Source: a virus
Length of the DNA stretch: 33,632 bases
Virus record (IMG/VR): IMGVR_UViG_3300028895_000274
Location: 1-33,632 of that record
Reading direction: 5' to 3' (one strand)
Shown piece after piece: positions 21,789-28,627 of this stretch. The notes beneath the pieces were generated by a model. It saw nothing but the letters and a program-made list of their open reading frames with translations. It was not told where the DNA came from and did no database searches. How positions within the stretch are numbered: the first letter of the stretch is position 1; each line of letters starts with the position of its first letter. A program made the position numbers and the translations under genes.

Positions 21789-22110
21789 ACACGATCATCC
21801 CTTCTTCAAGTGCTTCCAGGAACAGAGTTAGCATGTCCAAGCGATAGCAGCACTGCTCCACGTACTGTGTTACTGAGAAGTACTTGCGGAACAGTTCCGT
21901 CGCTTGTTCAGTAGGGAACACCAGCTTCACGCTTCGCGCCGCAACTCCCTGTACAGGTGGTTGCTCACCAGTGTAACGCGGAATTGGCTCTGGTTCCAGT
22001 AGGTGTTCCTCCAGTTCGCGTAACTCGCGTTGGGTGGTCTTACCCTTCGCTGCCTTGCCGAACCGCTCTACGCGTGAACGTCGGCCACCAGTGAATGAAC
22101 TGATTCCCAT
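21679..22110 (-). CDS. hypothetical protein coupled to the sliding clamp
   Basis: ATG 22110 shares its A with the clamp stop (TGATG), so translation is probably coupled. The 143-residue product has a basic N-terminus (GGRRSRVERFGKAAKGKTTQRE), an acidic helix, a central VKLVFPTEQATELFRKYFSVTQY-type domain and a Lys/Arg-rich C-terminal tail that lies in the 110-base overlap with the radical SAM gene. Position beside the clamp invites comparison with T4 gp62, but I see no sequence support. Unknown function. Confidence 0.6.
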   Translation of the reverse strand: MGISSFTGGRRSRVERFGKAAKGKTTQRELRELEEHLLEPEPIPRYTGEQPPVQGVAARSVKLVFPTEQATELFRKYFSVTQYVEQCCYRLDMLTLFLEALEEGMIVYEDEAQMFTFAKRRYRKGKSRVGGRKRRVSVRTRHR

Positions 22111-22826
22111 CAGCTGGCCACCGGTGTCAGCGCCCAAAGGAACTGTCCACCCTGACTTATCACTACGGGACCGCCGTCGCTCAGACCGAGTTCCGGTGCC
22201 TCGTCCTTCTCCCCGAACGTCAGCACCTGCAGCACGGCGGTCAGGAACTCTCCATACACTTCCGTGCGCATGTCGTCAGCTTCTACTTTGCCAAGTGTCA
22301 GCTTGAACTGCTGTGCGTCTTTGGGGCTGCTCTGCGCCATCACGGTTCCACCGGCTACGCCGAGGAACACGCTCTTACTGCGAACGAGATTGATGTGATA
22401 CAGTAGATCAGCTACCTTGCTCTCCTTCAGCGTGAGCGTAGTCTGTATGCCCTTCGACAGCTTCTCGGCAGCGACACCCGGTTTTTCCAACGCGGTCGGT
22501 ACTTCCTTTGGTTCCAGTAGCTGACAGCGTATCATCCCACGTCCTCTGCGCTTGACTGTGAGGCGTGACTCGCTAGGCTCCAGTGACACCGGTCCCTCCG
22601 CGTCACCAAGATACTTGCACAGCAGACCAAGGTCGCCGATGCCAAGTGTGGCTTTCTTTGCGTCCGGCACTTCGACCGCGCACATGAGGTATACCGTGTT
22701 ACTCAGGTCGATCGCTTCAACGTGTGCTGTGCCGTCGTCAAAGACCAACAGGCACTCTTCGATCTTTCCACCAAGGAAAACACGCTGGAGCATACTCGCG
22801 ATTGCGTTTCCATGTTCAGTCTTCAC
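22110..22826 (-). CDS. DNA polymerase sliding clamp (gp45/PCNA-like)
   Basis: The 238-residue product matches the gp45/PCNA-type clamps in size and pattern: AIASMLQRVFLGGKIEECLLVFDDGTAHVEAIDLSNTVYL as the first half-domain, an LGIGDLGLLCKYL helix, and a second repeat ending FLWALTPVAS. GTG 22826 has GGAGGGGACA directly upstream; the upstream in-frame TTG is part of that site. The presence of a gp44-like loader supports the call. It should tether PolA, and in T4 the clamp also contacts the late sigma factor, of interest given the sigma-like gene at 30331. A hairpin terminator lies just upstream. Confidence 0.82.
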   Translation of the reverse strand: MKTEHGNAIASMLQRVFLGGKIEECLLVFDDGTAHVEAIDLSNTVYLMCAVEVPDAKKATLGIGDLGLLCKYLGDAEGPVSLEPSESRLTVKRRGRGMIRCQLLEPKEVPTALEKPGVAAEKLSKGIQTTLTLKESKVADLLYHINLVRSKSVFLGVAGGTVMAQSSPKDAQQFKLTLGKVEADDMRTEVYGEFLTAVLQVLTFGEKDEAPELGLSDGGPVVISQGGQFLWALTPVAS

Positions 22827-22846
22827 TGTCCCCTCCAATACGCACG

Positions 22847-22882
22847 AAAAGCCGGACCTGCATAGTGTAGCAAGTCCGGCTT
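22847..22882 (-). terminator. hairpin terminator upstream of clamp gene
   Basis: On the minus strand AAGCCGGAC (22882-22874) pairs perfectly with GTCCGGCTT (22857-22849) around a 16-base loop and is followed by a short T-run (CTTTTCG). It lies between the H1-like gene and the clamp gene. The T-run is weak, so partial termination or mRNA 3'-end protection is likely. Confidence 0.6.
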
Positions 22883-22925
22883 CCGTGATATTTGCTAGCC
22901 TAGTCCAAGCATGTTACTGCGTGGA

Positions 22926-23810
22926 TTAGAGCGATTTCTTCTTGGCTTTGAACGTGTCGCCCTTCTCGGTGATCCCCACCAACCGGTCCAGACGTTTCTT
23001 GTGAGCGCGGAAGTGGCCGTTCGCGGCCGAGTCCGTGCACTTCTTGGCTTTCTTCAGTGCTTTCACAGCAGCTGCTGCCGTCGTACCCTCGGCGAACAGG
23101 TCGTCGAGTATGGCGCCCACCGAACCCTCGCGGTGGCCGTACCGGCTCTTCTCCACGCTTGCCTTCGCTGTCGCTTTCTTCGTGGTCTTCTTGGTGCCGG
23201 TGTCCTTCGTCGCTTTCTTCGTCGTCGTCTTCTTTGCTTTCGCTGTGCTCTTCTTCTTTGCCGCCACTTTCTCAGCCTCCTGCGGGTCAACCGGGTACTC
23301 GTACTCTTCCCCGTCGTACTCCGCGTTGACAGTCAACTCGTCGTCGCTGACCGCCGTTACCGTTCCGACAAGATCCCCGTCCTCGTCGTGAGTGAAGGAT
23401 ACCTCGTCGCCGACGTTGAACTCAGACTCCTCGTCCTCGTCGCCTTCCTCGTCTTCGTCGCCTTCCTCGTCTTCGTCTTCTTCCTCGTCTTCTTCCTCGT
23501 CTTCTTCCTCGTCGTCTTCCTTGTCCTCCGCTTCCTCGTCTTCCTCGTCGTCTTCAGCGGTCTCTTCTTCCTCGTCCTCCGCTTCGCTCTCCTCCTCACC
23601 CTTCAGCGGAGAGACATCGACACCGGCTTCCTCAAGGATGGCAACCGTTGAGTCCTTGAACTCGTCGCCTTCCTCCAGCTGCCCTTCGATGTTTTCGCGG
23701 ATGGCCTCCAACCAAGACTTGGCTGTCTTGCCTCCTTCGATGGGAGGCTCCAGACCCATAGCCTTATTGAGTTCCTTCGCCGCTGCCTTTACTGCTTTCA
23801 GTGTTGCCAT
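22926..23810 (-). CDS. acidic/KOW-like/histone H1-like DNA-binding protein
   Basis: The 294-residue product has a helical N-terminus (1-65), an almost pure Asp/Glu region (71-130), a small beta barrel like a KOW/chromo-SH3 domain (FNVGDEVSFTHDEDG ... YPVDPQEAEKV, 131-181), a Lys/Thr/Ala linker like histone H1 tails (184-216), and a basic helical C-terminal domain (SVGAILDDLFAEGTT ... NGHFRAHKKRLDRL). This mix suggests a protein that binds DNA or other basic/acidic partners. ATG 23810 has AAAGGAG upstream, at the head of its own unit with a candidate promoter and a following hairpin. Function unknown; nucleoid or compaction role is inference. Confidence 0.7.
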   Translation of the reverse strand: MATLKAVKAAAKELNKAMGLEPPIEGGKTAKSWLEAIRENIEGQLEEGDEFKDSTVAILEEAGVDVSPLKGEEESEAEDEEEETAEDDEEDEEAEDKEDDEEEDEEEDEEEDEDEEGDEDEEGDEDEESEFNVGDEVSFTHDEDGDLVGTVTAVSDDELTVNAEYDGEEYEYPVDPQEAEKVAAKKKSTAKAKKTTTKKATKDTGTKKTTKKATAKASVEKSRYGHREGSVGAILDDLFAEGTTAAAAVKALKKAKKCTDSAANGHFRAHKKRLDRLVGITEKGDTFKAKKKSL

Positions 23811-23864
23811 GATACATGCTCCTTTCTGTTGATGTTATGGCCTACACCACGAGCCGTCACTTAC

Positions 23865-23894
23865 GTTATACTGGCTCACACGATTTGCGGCTCA
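23865..23894 (-). promoter_or_regulatory. candidate promoter (TGAG-N20-TATAAC)
   Basis: TATAAC (minus 23870-23865) is 54 bases ahead of ATG 23810, with TGAG 24 bases upstream as at 12639-12668. The 110-base gap it lies in has no gene. A third TATAAC (28632-28627) precedes the 27958-28605 gene without the TGAG. Confidence 0.25.
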
Positions 23895-23920
23895 CTGAAT
23901 CATGCGAACCTTCAGCCGGG

Positions 23921-25507
23921 TCAGTGATACGAGGCTATCAACGGTCGTCCAATCTGATGACACTGAAGTATTGTCACCTCCTCGTCAGTGTGATACAGAC
24001 CCTCGCGCAACACCAACCATCCTACTCTCAACAATCCTTGCTTCTTCTCCTCTCCAGTCTGATTCAGGGCAAGCGTACCTGTGGTGTGCGCATACTTTCG
24101 CTTGTCCTCGCTGAAGTGTTCCATTGTCTGGGAGACTGCCTTGTGCGCCGCGATAGAGGCCTGAGACGCGGTTACCACCAAACAGTGCTTGTCCATCGAC
24201 AGAGCACGTAGCATCTGCCACGTTTCGTTCTGTTGATGGCGGAACTCCTTACGCTTGTCCTCCGGACCAAGATTGTCTGCGTAGTCAAGGACAATTACGT
24301 CCGGCACAAAACCTTCCACGTCCTCCCAGATATCCAACTGGTCTCGGATGTCCTTCACGTTCACAGACGCGTTCGGGTAGCACTCGAGTTTGAAGTCACG
24401 TCCGCGGAACCGCGTCAGGAACTTGCGCGCGTTACGCAACCCTTCCCTCCACGTGAGAGGATCCACCTGCTTACGGAGTCGGTAGAACACCGCGCCGGCA
24501 AACGTGTCCCGTCCACGCGCCGCACAGACGGAGCAAGGAGTGTAGCCGCGTGGAGCACTGTCGAAGAGTTCTTCCGGTGTAAACTGTTCGTCCGTGTCCT
24601 TCTCCTCGTTCTCGTCGTCGTCTTCCGGTACGTGGATGTCCAGTCCCTTTGTACATGTACGGCAACTCAATTCACACGTATTCTTTTGGTTGTAGCAGCA
24701 GTCGAGTACCGGCACGAGCAGGTCAGCACAGTACTTCCTCAGCCAGTGCTTGCCACTCACTCGAGCGTGGAACCGGCGCGTAACTTGCTTCTGGGACATG
24801 TCACCAACGGATAGGTAAACGGTGTTGCGCCTCGCGGCAAGTGCACGGATTGTGAATTCTATGAGGAGCATGGTCTTCCCGCGCTTTTCCGGAGCCTGTA
24901 TTCCAATGAGTGACTCCCTTCCAAGCTGAGATTCCAATAGCTTACCGAACGCACCCGGGAAGCTGATGAGATCATCCTCTTCTACATTGTCCAGAGCGTC
25001 GATAACTACGTCCTTGTCCAGCAGTGGATTCACACCGGCTACGTCCGGAGGACCCAGCTTCTTGTGTAGGGACAACCGCGCTTCAGCTGCTCGTGTGTTG
25101 CCGTGAGTGAGTTCCGCGCCGACGTCTTCCATCAGTATAGCGATTGCGCGACCGTTGACAAACTCCTTGGCTTCATCTGTGAGGTAGTCCACGTTCAGTA
25201 GCTCACCTTGCGCGTATTCCTTGGACAGGGACGCAACAAACTCACCGAGGAGCTCCTCCTCTTCTTCACGCATACCGCGCCGTATAGCCGCGTTGTACAA
25301 GTCCTGCACGTGGCGACCCGGTGCCTTCTTGTAGCGCTTGTAGTGTGACAGGCACCAACGCGCGACAGTTCGCCCGTAAGGTAACTCCAGTAAAGACAGT
25401 TCCTTCAACAGAGGCACCATACGCCCGAGGAACTGTGTATTAGTGATCATCCCGATAAGGATACGCCGTTCGATGGATGCATCCACCCGTTCCCGCTTTA
25501 TCTTCAA
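23921..25507 (-). CDS. DnaB-type replicative helicase with cysteine-rich insertion
   Basis: The 528-residue product has an N-terminal helical domain (SIERRILIGMITNTQF, typical of DnaB N-domains) and a RecA-fold ATPase: Walker A IQAPEKRGKTMLL (about 203-215), VGDMSQKQVTRRF, Walker B VIVLDYADNL (about 405-414), and QASIAAHK. Between the first strands and Walker B an insertion of about 70 residues holds seven cysteines (270, 271, 278, 282, 285, 325, 328) and an acidic loop, probably binding zinc. Standard DnaB lacks this. TTG 25507 has GGAGG six bases upstream. The primase and an initiator-like gene directly precede it. Confidence 0.85.
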   Translation of the reverse strand: MKIKRERVDASIERRILIGMITNTQFLGRMVPLLKELSLLELPYGRTVARWCLSHYKRYKKAPGRHVQDLYNAAIRRGMREEEEELLGEFVASLSKEYAQGELLNVDYLTDEAKEFVNGRAIAILMEDVGAELTHGNTRAAEARLSLHKKLGPPDVAGVNPLLDKDVVIDALDNVEEDDLISFPGAFGKLLESQLGRESLIGIQAPEKRGKTMLLIEFTIRALAARRNTVYLSVGDMSQKQVTRRFHARVSGKHWLRKYCADLLVPVLDCCYNQKNTCELSCRTCTKGLDIHVPEDDDENEEKDTDEQFTPEELFDSAPRGYTPCSVCAARGRDTFAGAVFYRLRKQVDPLTWREGLRNARKFLTRFRGRDFKLECYPNASVNVKDIRDQLDIWEDVEGFVPDVIVLDYADNLGPEDKRKEFRHQQNETWQMLRALSMDKHCLVVTASQASIAAHKAVSQTMEHFSEDKRKYAHTTGTLALNQTGEEKKQGLLRVGWLVLREGLYHTDEEVTILQCHQIGRPLIASYH

Positions 25508-26449
25508 CTACAGCCTCCTCCCAGTTTTGAACGACACTTGCAATCTCCGTTCCTCCTTCACAATGAAACGTCTCCCTACCTTGCTGGTGACGGCCAACGC
25601 ACCCATGGAAAGATCCGTGTAGTCACCGAACCTGTCACGTAAGTAATCCGCGAACGCGCGCACAAGCGACATGGGAGTTCGATGGAAGTACTTGACCCCA
25701 CCTTTCCGTGGAGACGACGCTTGCTTGTCTCCCGGTAGGCTCTTCCAGTAGTGTGACCAGTCCTCCGCGATACGCGACAGCTTCACGCGCTCAGTACGTG
25801 ACACTTTTGCTCCGCTGATTTCCTTGTATACCTTGGACAGCACGTCGTATGTTTTGGGCGCACGACACTTGACTTCTTCGACGTCCCCACCAGACTCACC
25901 ACGGCGCAGGTTCATGTTCGCAAACTTGGTCAGTCCGTTCCGCGACTTCTTCCGCAGCTGAGTGAGGGACAGGCAATTCCGAGACCAGAAGTCGTCGTCC
26001 ACTACCCAACGTATGGTTGGCTGTATGTCTTTCTTGAAGCCGAATCCGTCGATACGTATCAGTCTGTCTATGGAGCGTAGTGAAGAGCGGATGGTCTCTT
26101 TTGTGGGTGACTTCACGTATTGTGGCCAACGAGCCATCTGTTCTTGGTAGAACCAATTCACTAGTTCTAACCATGTAGTGGGGAATGACATGATCTTTTC
26201 ATCGATGCTCTCGCGTGCGCCGGCACGTGCGCGTGTACGCGCCGTCGCCTTCACCCGGCGACCGAAGGGAGCCGGTGTGCGCGCAGGGCCGCTCGCGCAT
26301 AATGCATGCGCCCGTATGCCCTCGCATAATGCGCTCGCCTGAGGAGAAGTGAGAATGAGCAAACGACGACCGTCCTCGTTTTCCAGATACACTTTGCCGG
26401 TCTTGTCGCTGACCATTAGGCGTAGCTTCACGAGTTCTTTTACTGCCAT
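25508..26449 (-). CDS. replication initiator/helicase-loader-like protein
   Basis: ATG 26449 has GGAGGTAAGT upstream. Of 313 residues, the first 45 are a small helix-strand unit. Residues of about 50-85 are an Ala/Arg-rich linker encoded by a palindrome-rich stretch. The rest includes MSFPTTWLELVNWFYQEQMARW, then IRSSLRSIDRLIRIDGF and IRWVVDDDFWSRNCLSLTQLRKKS. That D-x-F-W ... S-x-x-x-L-R-K-K pattern is what I know from phage replication initiation or loader proteins. It lies between primase and DnaB. Assignment is by motif memory and context, so moderate. Confidence 0.6.
   Translation of the reverse strand: MAVKELVKLRLMVSDKTGKVYLENEDGRRLLILTSPQASALCEGIRAHALCASGPARTPAPFGRRVKATARTRARAGARESIDEKIMSFPTTWLELVNWFYQEQMARWPQYVKSPTKETIRSSLRSIDRLIRIDGFGFKKDIQPTIRWVVDDDFWSRNCLSLTQLRKKSRNGLTKFANMNLRRGESGGDVEEVKCRAPKTYDVLSKVYKEISGAKVSRTERVKLSRIAEDWSHYWKSLPGDKQASSPRKGGVKYFHRTPMSLVRAFADYLRDRFGDYTDLSMGALAVTSKVGRRFIVKEERRLQVSFKTGRRL
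26291..26340. repeat. palindromic repeats, candidate replication origin
   Basis: The 10-mer CGCATAATGC occurs at 26296-26305 and 26323-26332. Each copy sits in an inverted repeat (CGCAT-A-ATGCG around 26323-26333; GCGCAT...ATGCGC around 26295-26312). They lie in the linker-coding part of the initiator-like gene, as lambda iterons lie inside gene O. The origin role is inferred. Confidence 0.4.
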
Positions 26450-26476
26450 ACTTACCTCCGCAAAACGCTGCCTTCC

Positions 26477-26522
26477 GTGCGCTTGGAGTGGGCGAGCACA
26501 GATTTCCCACTCTTCCACGCAC
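26477..26522 (-). promoter_or_regulatory. imperfect hairpin in primase-initiator gap
   Basis: GTGCG...AGTGGG (from 26477) can pair with CCCACT...CGCAC (to 26522), 11 base pairs with an internal bulge. It fills most of the 93-base gap between the primase stop and the initiator start. No T-run follows. It may be a leader structure or part of an origin region. Confidence 0.35.
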
Positions 26523-26542
26523 AGAAGTACAGCGTGAATTGT

Positions 26543-27460
26543 TCACAGTCCCAGTAGCATGCGACGAACCGTCTGCGCCTGCTTGTCCGTCAACTCCGCT
26601 GGGTCTTTGACGCTTTCCAGCACCACGATCTCCGTAACTCCGTCGAACTGGCCGAGCATGCGGCTTAGCTTTCTAGCCTGTACCTGTGCAGCCGGTTCCA
26701 TGTCAAACAGTATGTAGCGTCGTTGATACTTGACCAGTTCCGCCACCTGTTCGGTAGTGTAAGACAACCCGAACGTAGCGACGGCACCCGGACCTAGCCT
26801 CCACGCGTCAGTGATACCTTCCACGATGATTACCGTGTCGCCCGGTACAAGCCAGCTGCCGTAGAGACAGTGCTTGTGTGGGCGCACTTCATCTTCCTTA
26901 CGGCAAGCCTTGTAGCGTAGCTGACTGCGCCCGGTCACGTCTCGCGCTTGGAAGGACACGAGTTGGTCTCCGTAGAAGATAGGCGCCACTATCCTGTACT
27001 TGTACGAGCCGGTGGAGCCTGTGGCCAGCAGTCCCCATTGTTGAGCTACTCGCATGGGGTGGAACCCGCGTCGTTTCAGGTAGCGCCGGTGCAGCCTCTT
27101 GAGCGGACCTGTGCCGGCTGGAAGCTTACACTCGGCCGGTGTTACCCGTTCAGACTGGCGACGCGCCACAGGAGCACTGCGGATCCAGCCATACTCCTTC
27201 AGCACGTCCCGCGCCTCAGCGAATGTCAAACCACCCAGCGCCGCGACTGTTTCCACCGCATTGTGCCGACCGCAGCGCCAGCAGTTGAAGACCCCACTCT
27301 CCTCGTGCCATCCAAGGTGAGGTCCTTCCCCGCCAGTACAGCTTGGAAAGGGACAATCCAGTTGAACCCATCCGTGGCTGCACTGCTTGAATCCCGTCGT
27401 GTAGTACGGGATGTTGTGGTCTTCACAGAAACGTCTCAGGTCAAAGGACTTCATACTCAT
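26543..27460 (-). CDS. DnaG-type primase
   Basis: The 305-residue product opens with a zinc-binding domain (LDCPFPSCTGG ... FNCWRCGRHN; Cys36, 41, 60, 63). A linker with basic residues follows, then a TOPRIM core with TVIIVEGITDAWRL (metal Glu) and RYILFDMEPA (Asp-x-Glu instead of the more usual Asp-x-Asp). This is the DnaG/phage primase plan without a long C-terminal helicase-binding domain. ATG 27460 overlaps the preceding stop (TGATG). The next genes are the initiator-like protein and DnaB. It should make RNA primers for the family A polymerase. Confidence 0.85.
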   Translation of the reverse strand: MSMKSFDLRRFCEDHNIPYYTTGFKQCSHGWVQLDCPFPSCTGGEGPHLGWHEESGVFNCWRCGRHNAVETVAALGGLTFAEARDVLKEYGWIRSAPVARRQSERVTPAECKLPAGTGPLKRLHRRYLKRRGFHPMRVAQQWGLLATGSTGSYKYRIVAPIFYGDQLVSFQARDVTGRSQLRYKACRKEDEVRPHKHCLYGSWLVPGDTVIIVEGITDAWRLGPGAVATFGLSYTTEQVAELVKYQRRYILFDMEPAAQVQARKLSRMLGQFDGVTEIVVLESVKDPAELTDKQAQTVRRMLLGL

Positions 27461-27702
27461 CACTTTCCCGCACACGGTTTTCCGTTGTGCTGTTCACAGG
27501 ACAGGAACAGTTCCGTCCACGTGATCCACGTAGCTGTTCCCTTGCCTGTCTTCCTGTCCGACGCCATCACCATCACGCCTGCGCTACAGAACGCAAGCAC
27601 CAACGCTGCTGCCCCACCCGGTCCACCATGTGACTTCCGCCGGATGTAGACCGTTCTGTTCTTGGGGAATGTATCGTATGTCCACGCTTTCATTGCTGCC
27701 AA
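27460..27702 (-). CDS. small hypothetical protein
   Basis: TTG 27702 has GGAGGTGACAC upstream; ATG 27693 (ATGA overlap with the previous stop) is the other option. The 80-residue product has a basic N-terminal part with TVYIRRKSHGGPGG, one hydrophobic helix (AALVLAFCSAGVMVM) and a tail with TELFLSCEQHNGKPC. It may be membrane-associated. No family recognised. It is coupled to the primase gene. Confidence 0.55.
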   Translation of the reverse strand: MAAMKAWTYDTFPKNRTVYIRRKSHGGPGGAAALVLAFCSAGVMVMASDRKTGKGTATWITWTELFLSCEQHNGKPCAGK

Positions 27703-28103
27703 GTGTCACCTCCTTCCATGACGTCTCTCTCTATCTTGTTGCACAGTTGCGTGTAATGATCCACCAGCTTATTAGGATCACGCACCATCTGCTCGAACCG
27801 ATTGTACCCGACAGCTTCGCGTACACCAACAAGCGCAAGGCAAAGGAACATCTTCAGCGTGTTCGGGTTGTTTGCAAACATGACTGCAACGTGCAGAGGA
27901 TCTGCAGCTATGCTCCCGATCAGTGTGGTGGTAACCAACACTTCCGAACCATCCGCTTTAGTTACTGCCTCCCGCATCATGTCCATGTATTCCATCAGCT
28001 TGCGACTGTTCAGCAGATTCTTTGCGTTTGCGTTGTCGTTGCTTTGCCTCTCTCCACTTCCGCCGTTGCTGCCGTTGCTTTCTCCGTGCTTCTTTTCTGT
28101 CAC
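27690..28103 (-). CDS. helical hypothetical protein overlapping the zinc protein
   Basis: GTG 28103 has GGAGGGAAGAGC upstream and gives 137 residues: a Ser/Asn/Gly-rich N-terminal linker, then a helical domain (LMEYMDMMREAVTKADGSEV ... LHVAVMFANNPNTLKMFLCLALVGVREAVGYNRFEQMV). The first 146 bases overlap the 27958-28605 gene in another frame. ATG 27995 would cut the overlap to 38 bases but lacks a ribosome binding site. Function unknown. Confidence 0.55.
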   Translation of the reverse strand: MTEKKHGESNGSNGGSGERQSNDNANAKNLLNSRKLMEYMDMMREAVTKADGSEVLVTTTLIGSIAADPLHVAVMFANNPNTLKMFLCLALVGVREAVGYNRFEQMVRDPNKLVDHYTQLCNKIERDVMEGGDTWQQ

Positions 28104-28605
28104 GCTCTTCCCTCCACTTTCGTTTGCGTTGCGTTTCAAGTCGTGTACACCAAATACACACGAACACTCCCCATATCTCCGAGTACAGCATCTGCTTTGG
28201 GTAGTACTTCTGTTCACACAGGAAGCACGTCCGTCGCCTCTTGCCACGTGTGCGCGGGTCACCTCGCTGTTTCTTCTTCGGTATCTTCACCTTGCCGGCG
28301 GGTAACCGCAGCCGGGCACCACCCATCTTGTGTGCTTCCACGCCGAGGCTCTCCACCCGCTCCCGTATGTAGTTCACGTTCCTCCAGTTTGAACGTCTGG
28401 CTGCTTCACCACGTATGACCGTCGCTTCCTCGTCGGCCCAGCCCTGCCGCTGCATGATGTAGGGCATTGCATCCAAGCATTCTTCGTGGAGCGGGTAGAT
28501 GTTCAACAGGTCAATGAGTATCTCCGTCAACTGTGACCTGTCCAGCGGAACCCGGAACGGCACCTGAGGGAACCGTGTCCGTATTGCTTTACCCTTCCGT
28601 CTCAT
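27958..28605 (-). CDS. zinc-finger protein with basic C-terminal helix
   Basis: ATG 28605 has AAAGGAGCACAGT upstream. The 215-residue product has a helical N-terminal half (LDRSQLTEILIDLLNIYPLHEECLDAMPY), a central basic segment, a zinc site RTCFLCEQKYY ... VFVCIWCTRLE (two CxxC), and a C-terminal run of Arg/Lys/Gln helix (RKRKWREERDRKEARRKQRQ) that lies in the overlap with 27690-28103. The domain order suggests a nucleic-acid-binding protein. A TATAAC element lies 21 bases upstream. No family named. Confidence 0.65.
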   Translation of the reverse strand: MRRKGKAIRTRFPQVPFRVPLDRSQLTEILIDLLNIYPLHEECLDAMPYIMQRQGWADEEATVIRGEAARRSNWRNVNYIRERVESLGVEAHKMGGARLRLPAGKVKIPKKKQRGDPRTRGKRRRTCFLCEQKYYPKQMLYSEIWGVFVCIWCTRLETQRKRKWREERDRKEARRKQRQQRRKWREAKQRQRKRKESAEQSQADGIHGHDAGGSN

Positions 28606-28627
28606 ACTGTGCTCCTTTCCAACCACG

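Noticed and set aside
21679-22110. gp62-like clamp loader small subunit
   Set aside because: Only the position next to the clamp suggests it; no sequence feature supports it.
23035-23832. Plus-strand Ser-rich and hydrophobic frames opposite the H1-like gene
   Set aside because: Same cause: complement of Asp/Glu/Lys codons. No ribosome binding sites.
26199-26546. Minus frame starting GTG 26546 overlapping the primase stop
   Set aside because: Most of it is an out-of-frame reading of the initiator-like gene, and its sequence is Arg/Ser/Gly-rich shadow type.
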